From the NCBI RefSeq assembly GCF_004339525.1, contig NZ_SMGE01000001.1, positions 558,001 to 622,000 on the forward strand: a DNA stretch of 64,000 nt. Direction: 5' to 3'. Of the stretch, positions 8,084 to 16,070 are shown one piece after another. This DNA comes from Flavobacterium sp. 90 (GTDB lineage Bacteria; Bacteroidota; Bacteroidia; Flavobacteriales; Flavobacteriaceae). Numbering within the stretch: position 1 is the first letter of the stretch; every line of letters starts with the position of its first letter. The notes beneath the pieces are model-generated. The model saw only the letters and a list, made by a program, of their open reading frames with translations. It ran no database searches and was not told the origin of the DNA. Made by a program: the position numbers and the translations under genes.

Positions 8084-8180
8084 GCTTTCTTTTTTCCCGT
8101 TTTTTCGTTTTGAAAACAATTTTTGTGGGAGCAGGATTAGAGAGAAACTAAAACAGTAGTAATCTTTAAATTTTAAAATT

Positions 8181-8567
8181 ATGGAAATCACAGGACGATT
8201 AACAGCAGATGCATCAGTTCAAAAAGTGAACAATGACAAACAAGTGGTCAATTTCAGCATTGCCATAAATGACAATTACAAACCAAAAGGCAGTACCGAG
8301 CTAAAAGAAGTCGTAACCTATATCGAATGTTCGTATTGGTTAAATACTGCTACAGCGAAGTGGCTGAAAAAAGGAACACTCGTACAGCTCTTTGGGCGTA
8401 TTGGCATGAATGTCTACAATAACAGCGAAGGCGTAGCGGTGGGCAGTTTGACCTTTCACACCAACAATATTAAAATTTTGGTTTTCCCAAAAAAAGTAGA
8501 AAGTACTGAGGCCAATACAGCAGTAAAGGAAAAGAAAGCAAAAAAAACAGCAGAAGTACCTTTTTAA
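8181..8567 (+). CDS. ssb: Single-stranded DNA-binding protein (element-borne)
   Basis: A 128-aa OB-fold SSB. MEITGRLTADASVQ, then VVNFSIAINDNYKPKG and a YIECSYW strand, is the standard SSB opening. The acidic/hydrophobic tail ends in VPF, which resembles the partner-binding tip of SSB proteins. It is shorter than most chromosomal SSBs and its basic tail (KEKKAKKTA) replaces the usual glycine-rich linker. It heads the SSB-DUF932-PRTRC block, an arrangement typical of plasmids and integrative elements in Bacteroidota. It is therefore likely the element's own replication or transfer SSB rather than the housekeeping copy. Confidence 0.85.
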   Translation: MEITGRLTADASVQKVNNDKQVVNFSIAINDNYKPKGSTELKEVVTYIECSYWLNTATAKWLKKGTLVQLFGRIGMNVYNNSEGVAVGSLTFHTNNIKILVFPKKVESTEANTAVKEKKAKKTAEVPF

Positions 8568-8597
8568 TAATAGTGTAATCACCTAAAATGTAACATC

Positions 8598-9659
8598 ATG
8601 GCACACAATATAAATTACAGCGAGCAGTCAGGAAAACACAGTTTTTTCAGTACTAAACAAAAAGCATGGCACAATTTGGGACAGATTATTACCGATTACC
8701 CAACAAGCGCCGAGGCAATTGCGCACGCAGGTTTGGATTATGAAGTAGAAAAACGTAAAATTTTCACAACCAGTTCAGCCGAAATTATTTTGGATAAGCA
8801 AACCATTCCGAGTAAAATAGAGGTACCAAATTACTACAGTACGGTGCGCACCGATAATGATGCCGTACTCGGCGTGGTCGGAAAAGACTACCAAATCTTA
8901 CAAAACAGGGATGCCTTTTCTTTTTTTGACAGCATAGTAGGCGGTGACGGTATCCTATACGAAACCGCAGGGGCACTCGGTAAAGGGGAACGCATTTTTA
9001 TAACCGCTAAACTCCCTGATTATATCAGGGTTGGAAACGATGATTTGATTGAAAAATATCTTTTCCTGACCACTTCCCACGACGGAAGCGGAAGCATTAC
9101 CGCAGCATTCACGCCCATACGAATTGTATGCAACAATACCCTTAATGCCGCTATGAACAATAAAACCAATACCGTTCGTATTCGTCATACCTCCAATGCC
9201 AAACAGCGTTTGGAACAGGCACATAAAGTAATGGGTATATCCGATATGTTATCGTCGCAGATGGAGAATATTTTTAACCATTGGACAAAAATCCGCATCA
9301 CGGACAATGAAGTAAAAAAATTCATACAGTCCGCCCTTGTTCCGAGTAAAGAGGTGCTTAAAACCATACAAGATGGTAAGGAAGACGAACTCTCGACTTG
9401 TTTTACAAATATGGTCGATAGTGCTTTTGAATATGCCATGAGCGACCCGACACAGCTTATGGAAACCACTAAAGGAACTGTCTTTGGGGCATACAATTCT
9501 TTGACAGGCTATTTTCAGAATGTGAGAAATTATAAAGATGAAGAGGCTAAATTAACTTCCCTTTTGATGGGTGGAACAGCACAGATTCGCACACAGTCCG
9601 CTTTTAATCTTTGTTTGGATTTTGCCACTAAAGGTTCGGATGCCTTGATTCTTAATTAA
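8598..9659 (+). CDS. DUF932 phage/plasmid-like protein
   Basis: This 353-aa protein matches the DUF932 (TIGR03299-like) pattern. It opens with NYSEQSGKHSFFSTKQKAWHNLGQ, and later has YYSTVRTDNDAVLGVVGKDYQILQN, GSGSITAAFTPIRIVCNNTLNAAM and a C-terminal GTVFGAYNSLTGYFQN segment. These proteins are common on phages, plasmids and ICEs. Their biochemical role is not established. It lies 30 nt downstream of ssb and is likely co-transcribed. Base composition is richer in GC than the adjacent defence operon, so the block probably has a different origin. Confidence 0.85.
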   Translation: MAHNINYSEQSGKHSFFSTKQKAWHNLGQIITDYPTSAEAIAHAGLDYEVEKRKIFTTSSAEIILDKQTIPSKIEVPNYYSTVRTDNDAVLGVVGKDYQILQNRDAFSFFDSIVGGDGILYETAGALGKGERIFITAKLPDYIRVGNDDLIEKYLFLTTSHDGSGSITAAFTPIRIVCNNTLNAAMNNKTNTVRIRHTSNAKQRLEQAHKVMGISDMLSSQMENIFNHWTKIRITDNEVKKFIQSALVPSKEVLKTIQDGKEDELSTCFTNMVDSAFEYAMSDPTQLMETTKGTVFGAYNSLTGYFQNVRNYKDEEAKLTSLLMGGTAQIRTQSAFNLCLDFATKGSDALILN

Positions 9660-9706
9660 CCAATCAGGACAGGCAGTTCCTGCCTGTCCTTTTAAATCCT
9701 TAGATC

Positions 9707-9913
9707 ATGATACAAATAGAAGATAAAAACGGAGAAAACGTTGAGGTTGCCAATTTAACCCAAGCCATTGAGCAGGCAGATTATTTCAGAAATTTTGCCC
9801 ACAGCGACAAACTCTTTGAAAAGTTTGATAAAAAACAGCAAGCCTATTGGCAGGACATGTACGAAAAGTTAGTAGCAATTAGTGATTTAGATGTTGAACA
9901 AACTAAAGAGTAA
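9707..9913 (+). CDS. Small hypothetical protein of the PRTRC block
   Basis: A 68-aa acidic, helical protein (IEDKNGENVEVANLTQAIEQADYF, then KKQQAYWQDMYEKLV). It has no recognised domain. It sits 47 nt after the DUF932 gene and ends 4 nt before the chosen start of the PRTRC E gene, so it is part of the operon. The spacing and typical codon use support it as real. No function can be suggested. Confidence 0.65.
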   Translation: MIQIEDKNGENVEVANLTQAIEQADYFRNFAHSDKLFEKFDKKQQAYWQDMYEKLVAISDLDVEQTKE

Positions 9914-9917
9914 AGCA

Positions 9918-10457
9918 ATGGAAACCAATTTTTTTAAATCAATCCTCGCCTTGCAGGTAGCAGGTAATTGGAAAATAAACATAGCCAAAGAAGAGACAGA
10001 CAAACTCATTGTATCAGTATTGTTTTTTAACGATGCCATTGGCGATGATGCCCGAAAAAAAGTACCGCCCATTTTGCTAAAAGGTACAGCCGAAGAACTC
10101 GACAGCGGATTTTTTCAGGCAATTGCAGAGCCTGTGCAAGATACAGCGAAGCTTTTTGCCAATATGGAGCAGTTCCTAAAAGAAAAAGAACAGGCAAAAG
10201 TGAGTTCCCAAATGGAAAAGGACAACATTCTTAAAAGGGATAAGGAAAAATCAGAATTGCAGAAACAGTACGAATCAGCCATGAAAAAAGCAGAGGAACT
10301 CGAAACGGCAGGTAAATTTAAGGAAGCGTGGATGAAAGTGCCACAGGCTGACCTGTATCCTGAATACAAGGACATCATTCACGCCCGCAAAGCCGAACTT
10401 TCCGACAAGTTCCCTGTTGACCTTTTCAATGACCCTAATACAGACGAACCATGTTAA
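9918..10457 (+). CDS. PRTRC system protein E
   Basis: About 179 aa. The N-terminal half (METNFFKSILALQVAGNWKINI, then VPPILLKGTAEELDSGFFQAIAEPV) matches the PRTRC protein E pattern. The second half is a charged coiled coil (about 80-125). PRTRC stands for ParB-related, ThiF-related cassette, a conserved gene set of plasmids and integrative elements with poorly understood function. I chose the ATG at 9918 over an in-frame ATG at 9891, since the latter would overlap the previous gene and adds residues unlike the family start. The end overlaps the next gene by 7 nt. Confidence 0.8.
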   Translation: METNFFKSILALQVAGNWKINIAKEETDKLIVSVLFFNDAIGDDARKKVPPILLKGTAEELDSGFFQAIAEPVQDTAKLFANMEQFLKEKEQAKVSSQMEKDNILKRDKEKSELQKQYESAMKKAEELETAGKFKEAWMKVPQADLYPEYKDIIHARKAELSDKFPVDLFNDPNTDEPC

Positions 10458-10669
10458 CAGCGACAACCTTAGAGCGCATCTTTATCTTCAGGGATAAAGA
10501 GCAGGAGATTTGCCTTGCCGACCCATCGCCATCATTCAGTCCTGAAGCGGTACTCAATTTTTATGCCCAGACCTATCCGATTTTAACCACGGCAACCATA
10601 GAAGGACCAAGTATAAACAACGATGCGGTGCAGTATAAATTTATATCACAAATCGGCACAAAAGGATAA
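10451..10669 (+). CDS. PRTRC system protein C (ubiquitin-like beta-grasp family)
   Basis: This 72-aa protein reads as one small beta-grasp domain: TTLERIFIFRDKEQEICLADP, PSFSPEAVLNFYAQTYPILTTATIEGP and YKFISQIGTKG. It matches PRTRC protein C, which I recall being grouped with prokaryotic ubiquitin-like proteins. It ends in Lys-Gly rather than Gly-Gly. The start codon lies within the last codons of the E gene, indicating coupling. With the E2-like B protein and the ThiF/E1-like protein of the same cassette, it would form a ubiquitin-like relay. That is an inference from family membership. Confidence 0.78.
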   Translation: MLTATTLERIFIFRDKEQEICLADPSPSFSPEAVLNFYAQTYPILTTATIEGPSINNDAVQYKFISQIGTKG

Positions 10670-10672
10670 ACT

Positions 10673-10849
10673 ATGAAAACGAAAATCATAACAGGTAGTA
10701 TCCAACTGCCTAAAAACAAAAAGCTATGCAGACTATACAGACAGTTAGGGGAATTCGCAGAAAACACAAACCGATTACCCGATGCGCAGGAAGTAAAAAA
10801 GAACCCCAACAGCTCAGCTCCGCTCGAACTCCTGCCGATGGTTTTCTAA
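10673..10849 (+). CDS. 58-codon ORF overlapping the next gene (small gene or shifted N-terminus)
   Basis: An ORF of 58 codons starts 3 nt after the PRTRC C gene with MKTKIITGSIQLPKNKK and ends at the TAA at 10847-10849. It overlaps the first 124 nt of the following 363-codon ORF in another frame. Its position right behind the C gene fits a true start. The A-rich run at 10712-10722 is a place where a one-base slip would join it to the long ORF. It could be a small overlapping gene, the real N-terminus of the next protein split by a frameshift, or chance. Confidence 0.35.
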   Translation: MKTKIITGSIQLPKNKKLCRLYRQLGEFAENTNRLPDAQEVKKNPNSSAPLELLPMVF

Positions 10850-11817
10850 GGTATTCCTTTTTACCATTGTTCGAAAAAGGCAAAAAGTTACCCGACCAAT
10901 TGCAGGTAGAAAATGATTTTTTCAATTCGCTTGCTATCCTGAAAAGGCTGTACGGTTTTGAAACAATAGATATTGTAAACAAATCCTATCCGTATAATAT
11001 CCTCTTGGTATACGCAGACATTCAGAAACAGCTTATTAAAGCGGGGCAGGATATTCAGCTCAAAATAATACAGGATGATGATGGCACGGTAAAATTAGCA
11101 ACGAATCACACCTATAACACAAGTAATACTTTGTATTATATTCCTGTATTGCCGTTATTCCGATTGTTACAAAACAGGAAACAGAAACAAACCGCAGAAG
11201 TATTGCTCTCTGTTTTTGCTTATCTCTATCATATTGCAGGAATTCCCTATTACAGGGAAGACAGCAGTTGTCTGTATTATCACTATGAATGTATGGAAGA
11301 ATGGCTTTTAGAGGATTTACAGGATGAGGAGTCTGAATCGGGTAACAGCATGGTTTCAGAATTGAACAAGGCTGTTTATTATGGGGACATAATGCTCCGT
11401 AAAATTTACAATCCCTATCATTTGAAAGCCTTTGAGAAACGTATAGAAAATTATAAACCAAGCACCTCTTTTGAAAAGGACTGCCTGAGTGTTGGCAGAC
11501 AAGCATTGGCATTACTTCGCGAATATCCAGGCGATACTATTTTCAGGAATACTTCCACTCGGGAATTTGACAGTGAAGAAGGGATTATAAGGGCAGAGCA
11601 GTATATTTCTTTTATAGCAGACACCGATGGAGCACTTTATGAGAATATTGCACGGGTTGTCAATGACGAATTTAATGAATGCTCCCAAATGGAAGAACCC
11701 ACAGTACTGCAAATCTATGATACCCAAAACGAGCTGTCCAATACGGTGCTTGATTTTGAGTACCGATTATTTCCACTCCTAAATGATTTATGCACCATTT
11801 TAAACAATATGCCATGA
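10726..11817 (+). CDS. PRTRC-block protein, possibly PRTRC system protein F
   Basis: This 363-aa, largely helical protein lies between PRTRC C and PRTRC B, where PRTRC protein F would be expected. The body (GFLRYSFLPLFEKGKKLPDQ, YGFETIDIVNKSYPYNILLVYAD, YYIPVLPLFRLLQN) has no catalytic motif I recognise. Its last codons overlap the start of the B gene by 4 nt (ATGA). The N-terminal 40 residues are basic and overlap another ORF, so the start is uncertain. The length fits family F, but the assignment rests mainly on context. Confidence 0.55.
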   Translation: MQTIQTVRGIRRKHKPITRCAGSKKEPQQLSSARTPADGFLRYSFLPLFEKGKKLPDQLQVENDFFNSLAILKRLYGFETIDIVNKSYPYNILLVYADIQKQLIKAGQDIQLKIIQDDDGTVKLATNHTYNTSNTLYYIPVLPLFRLLQNRKQKQTAEVLLSVFAYLYHIAGIPYYREDSSCLYYHYECMEEWLLEDLQDEESESGNSMVSELNKAVYYGDIMLRKIYNPYHLKAFEKRIENYKPSTSFEKDCLSVGRQALALLREYPGDTIFRNTSTREFDSEEGIIRAEQYISFIADTDGALYENIARVVNDEFNECSQMEEPTVLQIYDTQNELSNTVLDFEYRLFPLLNDLCTILNNMP

Positions 11818-12530
11818 AAGATATAACCACCGCATTTGGAACATTGTACAATCCTGTAAAAGCCTTTGTCGTCTATCAGAAAAATTCCGCTGAAAAATCC
11901 ATTTATGTGGAAGCCTATGACATGGATAAAAATGGCTGTCCAATTAATGCCCATCCCTTAAGCCTTAGGGAAAGCACACAGCTTGCGGGTGCCTTGGACA
12001 CTTCGGAAGAACTGACACGCAGATTCTTAAAACCATCGGGACTGCTTCCCAAAAATATACTGTATCTAAATCCGGAGCAGGGTGGTTATGTCATTTGGTA
12101 CACGCCTGCTCAAAAAGTTGATTTGTTTTTCGTGGAGGGTTTAGGCATTGCAAACGGCAAAGCATCCGTACCGCCATTGTTATGGAAAGCTTCAAAAAAT
12201 ACCTTATCCATTTATGCAATGGACACCCAAATAGAAATAAACGAACAGACTGCCCTTTACCATGCCCCTTTTTGTAATGTGTATAAAGACGGTAAGGTCT
12301 GCCTCGGTACAGTATCAGTTAACATACAGGCAGATTGTCTCTTGGAAGAATTCATTTCGCTTTGGGAACAGTATTTTTTCAACAGCTATTTCAGTCACGT
12401 GATTGGAAATACAAGTCCTGTAAAAGGAAACATTATTCAGCTTTGGCAGAAACTTGTGGGTCGTTCAAAGACATTCCCCCTGAAATCCTTACTTAAAAAT
12501 GGTTTAACAATTAAAAATCTATTATCATGA
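11814..12530 (+). CDS. PRTRC system protein B (E2-like fold family)
   Basis: A 238-aa protein that starts at the ATGA overlap with the preceding stop (MKDITTAFGTLYNPVKAFVVYQ). It contains LLPKNILYLNPEQGGYVIWYTPAQKVDLFFVEGL, then PPLLWKASKNTLSIYAM and NEQTALYHAPFCNVYKDGKVCLGT. The last segment resembles the catalytic region of E2-fold proteins, with cysteines in APFCNVY and GKVCLGT. PRTRC B is assigned to a prokaryotic E2-like family in my recollection. The downstream gene overlaps by 4 nt and encodes an E1-like partner. The gene starting at 11790 in the same frame would be 8 residues longer, but the ATGA coupling favours 11814. Confidence 0.78.
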   Translation: MKDITTAFGTLYNPVKAFVVYQKNSAEKSIYVEAYDMDKNGCPINAHPLSLRESTQLAGALDTSEELTRRFLKPSGLLPKNILYLNPEQGGYVIWYTPAQKVDLFFVEGLGIANGKASVPPLLWKASKNTLSIYAMDTQIEINEQTALYHAPFCNVYKDGKVCLGTVSVNIQADCLLEEFISLWEQYFFNSYFSHVIGNTSPVKGNIIQLWQKLVGRSKTFPLKSLLKNGLTIKNLLS

Positions 12531-13330
12531 ACTCACTCAAACCCATGCATTATACAGCTAATTACCTGATAAATCCTACCAATCCCATTACGGTAAACCT
12601 CATTGGCGCAGGAGGAACGGGAAGCAGGATGCTGACAGAACTAGCAAGAATCAATCACAGCCTTATCGCTTTGGGTCATGCAGGATTACACGTCAATTTA
12701 TTTGATGATGATGTGGTAACCACAGCCAATCAGGGCAGACAGCTTTTTGCAGATGCTGAGGTAGGACTTCCCAAAGCCGTAGCGCTTATCAATCGCACCA
12801 ACCGCTTTTTTGGAACGAATTGGAAAGCCTTAACCGAACAGTTTAGTACCAACAATCTGAAATCCCTGCCCAATGGTGGCAGGGCAAATATTTACGTCAG
12901 TTGCGTGGATACCGTAACGGCACGTTTTGATATTGCATCTTTCTTAAAACAGGCTATAGAAAATAGTAATTTTGAACGTTCCAAATCACTCTATTGGCTC
13001 GACATCGGAAATTCCCAAAATACAGGGCAAGCCATATTGTCCACTATAGGAGAAATCAAACAGCCGAATTCCAAACTGTACAGGACAGTATCCCATCTTC
13101 CGATGGTAACAGATGAATTTAAGGAACTGCTCGAATTGCAGATGGATAATAATGAGCCGAGTTGTTCCCTTGCAGAAGCACTAGAAAAACAGGATTTGTT
13201 TATTAATGCTGCACTTGCCAGTATGGGGGCATCACTTTTATGGAAGCTGTTCCGTGAGGGCATGACTGCCCAAAGGGGATTTTTTCTGAATCTTGGCACT
13301 TTAAGGTTAGAACCTGTAATGGTGGGCTGA
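12527..13330 (+). CDS. PRTRC system ThiF family protein (E1-like)
   Basis: This 267-aa protein is an E1/ThiF-type adenylating enzyme of the PRTRC cassette. The nucleotide-binding loop is VNLIGAGGTGSRMLTELARI (about 21-40), followed by HVNLFDDDVVTTANQGRQLF and NIYVSCVDTVTARFDI. ThiF/E1 enzymes adenylate the C-terminal glycine of ubiquitin-like partners. The natural substrate here would be the PRTRC C protein. It is the last cassette gene and is followed directly by a strong terminator. No ParB-like or JAB (PRTRC A) gene is present in the window, so the cassette is partial. Confidence 0.85.
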   Translation: MNSLKPMHYTANYLINPTNPITVNLIGAGGTGSRMLTELARINHSLIALGHAGLHVNLFDDDVVTTANQGRQLFADAEVGLPKAVALINRTNRFFGTNWKALTEQFSTNNLKSLPNGGRANIYVSCVDTVTARFDIASFLKQAIENSNFERSKSLYWLDIGNSQNTGQAILSTIGEIKQPNSKLYRTVSHLPMVTDEFKELLELQMDNNEPSCSLAEALEKQDLFINAALASMGASLLWKLFREGMTAQRGFFLNLGTLRLEPVMVG

Positions 13331-13338
13331 AAAGCCGC

Positions 13339-13384
13339 CGCCCCGCAATTGGTCTTCCTTTGGTCGGCAATTGCGGGGCGCTTT
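13339..13384 (+). terminator. Intrinsic terminator of the PRTRC operon
   Basis: CGCCCCGCAATTG (13339-13351) and CAATTGCGGGGCG (13368-13380) form a perfect 13-bp stem with a 16-nt loop, starting 8 nt after the ThiF stop. The T-tract is weak (CTTTAAAA), but the stem is very stable for this AT-rich genome. Confidence 0.75.
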
Positions 13385-13628
13385 AAAACGGAACAACATC
13401 GTTAGCTCTATTGCTCATTACCCAATCGCAATACAGCTGACGATGTTTGCGTTTTATTGTTTTTGAACAATTTTTTTATATTTTTAGATTCTAAATGCTG
13501 ACCCCATGCTATACTTTTGCAAGTAGTTTACAAAAAAGTAAAATAGTGCACAAAACCAGTGTGTTGACAAACAATAATTTTGTAAAAATAGAAAATGGAA
13601 TATTGCGGTAATAATATTAAAAAATTAA
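13385..13628. other. Gene-free AT-rich stretch with an orphan promoter-like box
   Basis: No ORF is supported here. TACTTTTG at 13512-13519 fits the TAnnTTTG -7 box on the plus strand, but no intact gene follows before the remnants described next. It is most simply the leftover of a lost gene downstream of the PRTRC cassette. Confidence 0.4.
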
Positions 13629-13823
13629 AGTTTACACCGAAGTCCTAAATTTAAGTTCAGTTTTTCTATTGATTTTTTTGTAAAATCGAACATTTATACT
13701 TCGATTTTCCTACCGAACGCAAAGCCTAAAAAACGTCAGCAGCAAATAAATTGGGAAGAATATTGGCAAAATCATGATAATTATACTATAGACGCTGATT
13801 TTAATCCACAAAAGAAATTGAAG
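13629..13823 (+). pseudogene. Coding remnant without a start codon
   Basis: An open frame without any start codon encodes a protein-like tail (PNAKPKKRQQQINWEEYW, then NHDNYTIDADFNPQKKLKI). It runs into a TA microsatellite at 13824-13837, where the opposite-strand response regulator begins. The composition looks like a true C-terminus with its natural end lost. I do not recognise the family. It supports a deletion or rearrangement between the PRTRC block and the next gene. Confidence 0.35.
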
Positions 13824-14293
13824 ATATATATATATATGATATTCAGGCCAGCAGGAATTTTCGATCGTTTTTTTTTAACGCTGTTCCAGTCCATTTCAAA
13901 AATTTTCTGCAGCAGATTTTTCAATCCTTGAAAAGTACTCGGTTTAACAGCATAAAGGTCAGCACCAAGTTCGAAGGATAGTTCAATATTGTCAGGATTT
14001 TTGCTGGTGGAGAGCATGACAATCTTCACTTTTTTCAGATCGCCTTTCGCACTTCGGATTTCTTCAAGGCAGTCAAAACCACTTTTGCCCGGCATATTAA
14101 TATCAAGGAAAATAATTTCAGGAAGCTGCTTTACAGCCTGTGAAAGCATATCGAGAAGCTGTATCCCATCCTCAGCAGCCGTTACAGCAGCAGGAAGCTT
14201 TAAATCCAGCACCGCATCAAAAAATAACATTCTGTCGTCTTCATCATCATCTGCTAAATAAATGATCTTTTGTAAGTTTTGCTGTTCTAACAT
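13781..14293 (-). CDS. Single-domain response regulator (CheY-like receiver) with an altered C-terminus
   Basis: A receiver domain fills residues 10-135: acidic pocket LADDDEDDR, phospho-acceptor Asp in FLDINMPG, MLSTS and the conserved Lys in AVKPS. No output domain follows, as in rcp1-like regulators often paired with phytochrome or hybrid kinases. At 170 aa it is longer than the usual 130-145. The last 20 or so residues (IYIYIFNFFCGLKSASIV) are encoded by a TA repeat and the foreign remnant beyond it. The native stop is therefore probably lost. No partner kinase is nearby. Function may be intact, as the receiver core is complete. Confidence 0.85.
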   Translation of the reverse strand: MLEQQNLQKIIYLADDDEDDRMLFFDAVLDLKLPAAVTAAEDGIQLLDMLSQAVKQLPEIIFLDINMPGKSGFDCLEEIRSAKGDLKKVKIVMLSTSKNPDNIELSFELGADLYAVKPSTFQGLKNLLQKIFEMDWNSVKKKRSKIPAGLNIIYIYIFNFFCGLKSASIV

Positions 14294-14481
14294 GATTTCT
14301 CATTTTTAATTACAGTTCAAAATTGGATATAAACTGCAGGTGTTATCAAAAAAACATTTAGCCTCTGTCAATCCTCAAGCGATCGATTACATTCGTGGAA
14401 CATCTAGCTTGTAAAAGTAAGTATTTTTACCTAAAAAATCACTTTTAAAATGTTATAAAAACATTCATAAAGTAAAAAACT

Positions 14482-14495
14482 GGTTCTGTCGCATC
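14482..14495 (+). repeat. Candidate left terminal repeat of the IS6-like element
   Basis: GGTTCTGTCGCATC lies 42 nt before the transposase start and resembles IS6-family ends, which begin GG..CTGT.GCA. No matching inverted copy is found in 15052-15182, so the right end is lost. Confidence 0.45.
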
Positions 14496-14536
14496 TGAGA
14501 ATAACTTTTGTCTTTGGAATTTAAACCCATCGAAAA

Positions 14537-15051
14537 ATGAACACGAAAGGTCATTGCTATCCGAAGTCTATTATATTGCAGGCAGTATATTTTAAGCTTA
14601 GGCTGACATTAAGCTATCGGGATGTTGAAGAGATCATGAAAATGCGAGGAGTTCATGTTGATCATGCTGGCATTCAGCGCTGGGTATAAGTTTGCATCGT
14701 TAGTAGAGATGCAAATGAAAAAACGCAAAGTACAAGTTGGCAGTAGTTGAAGAATGGACGAGACTTATATTAAGATTAAAGGGCAATGGTGTTATTTTAT
14801 ATAGGGCTGATAGGTCTGGCAATACAGTCGATTTCTTATTAACTAAGAGGAGGCAGAGGATGAGTGCCCAGTCATTTCTAATTAAAGTACTAAAGCTGAT
14901 TATATTGAAATCGAAAAGGAAGCAAGCATTTTTATATTCGAAAACAATAGTAATTTCATCCTTTAAGATTTCAAAAAAGCCCAGCCAATTAGAAGTTGTC
15001 GAATCTGAAGGTCAAGGAAGCAGCTCGGTTGAGGATAGGGCTTTGAAATAA
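14537..15051 (+). pseudogene. Decayed IS6-family transposase
   Basis: The first 50 codons from the ATG at 14537 are intact and typical of IS6 DDE transposases: MNTKGHCYPKSIILQAVYF, LTLSYRDVEEIMKMRGVHVDHAGIQRWV. A stop then follows. The catalytic DETYIKIKGQWC segment (around 14757) and YRADRSGNTVDFLLTKRRQRMSAQSFLIK (around 14800-14890) appear in other frames. The break after RWV fits a small deletion, and one Trp codon has become TGA. The third catalytic residue and the C-terminal DHR-like region cannot be found. The element is dead and marks the edge of the accessory block. Confidence 0.8.
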
Positions 15052-15182
15052 CAAATAAAAAGATCGGAGATACATTAATCTTACATTATTTCCCCAGACA
15101 ATCTACTCCTGTAGGAGTATTAAAATTTGGTACTGAATATAAATTTTTCAAATAAATGGCAAATCAATTTTACAGCTCCCCA

Positions 15183-15968
15183 TTATTTTTCTTCACCGGC
15201 TATCATCTCGAGCTTAGCTACAATTCTGGCAAGACTATTCTCTAACGAAATTTTGCCGTCACGCCATTCTTTTTTATAAGAATGTCGAGTAATTTGCAGT
15301 ATAAATTCATTTGTATGGACATATTGGGCAGAATCCTGAAAAACTTCAGGTGTTATCCTTTTTAAAGCTTCCCTAAGATAAATATCGATAGCAATACCAT
15401 TTTTCATAAAAATAGTACCTGTTTTATTACTGCTTTTTTCAAACTTGTGTCCCCTGTATTGCAGCAGCTTAATAAAAGCATCCATAAATAATAAAGCCCT
15501 GGGTATATTTTGAGGAGTTACGTTTATATCAAGAACTTTGGAAAAATTTTTACTTGGGTTCGAAGGGTTTTGCTTATTGCTCCAATATGTTTTGGTATTT
15601 AATATTAATTTACATGGCTTGGTAAGTTTATTCGGAACAGCCAAAGGTGCATTGGGATCACTTTCTATACTTTTGATCAAGTCAAGTAAAGGTGTTGTTT
15701 TAGAGGTACTCCTTAATTGAATTTCATATGTCTTTTTTAAAATTCCGATTGGGTCGTTTTCACTGTTATATTCTGATAGTTCAGGTACATTACTTCTTTT
15801 GTAATTGGGCTTTAGCCAATAATTACTGTTAGGTAAAGGAATCTTGAGTTTGTGGCAGGCATTTTTTATTCCCATACTGGAAATACCATAATCCTTCTTT
15901 ATTTGAGCGATAGAGAATTTCCAAACCAGGTTGTAAAGTTCTAATCGGGTAAAAAAAACTTTCTCCAT
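15183..15968 (-). CDS. Uncharacterised protein with an N-terminal HTH-like segment
   Basis: A 261-aa soluble protein. The first 60 residues follow a recurrent pattern in uncharacterised bacterial proteins: RLELYNLVWKFSIAQIKKDYGISSMGIKNACHKLKIPLPNSNYW. This reads as a helix-turn-helix with a conserved IP.P..YW end. The remainder has an alpha/beta look (FMDAFIKLLQYRGHKF, GIAIDIYLREALKRI) without known motifs. It could be DNA-binding, but there is no established role. It lies convergent to the IS6 remnant and is a candidate cargo or boundary gene. Confidence 0.6.
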   Translation of the reverse strand: MEKVFFTRLELYNLVWKFSIAQIKKDYGISSMGIKNACHKLKIPLPNSNYWLKPNYKRSNVPELSEYNSENDPIGILKKTYEIQLRSTSKTTPLLDLIKSIESDPNAPLAVPNKLTKPCKLILNTKTYWSNKQNPSNPSKNFSKVLDINVTPQNIPRALLFMDAFIKLLQYRGHKFEKSSNKTGTIFMKNGIAIDIYLREALKRITPEVFQDSAQYVHTNEFILQITRHSYKKEWRDGKISLENSLARIVAKLEMIAGEEK

Positions 15969-16070
15969 AAATTAATAAAATAATTACAAGTTGCGCTAAA
16001 AGTTTAAAAACCGGAAAATTCACCACCCGTACCATAATTGATACAGATGATGAATTTTTTAGAATTAACC

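Noticed and set aside
13511..13520. ATACTTTTGC resembles the CTnDOT attachment core GTANNTTTGC.
   Set aside because: One mismatch, no second copy found and no integrase in the window. It is equally a TAnnTTTG promoter box.
14737..15051. A 104-codon ORF that could be called a gene.
   Set aside because: Its middle reads as the C-terminal half of an IS6 transposase and its ends do not. It is part of the pseudogene.
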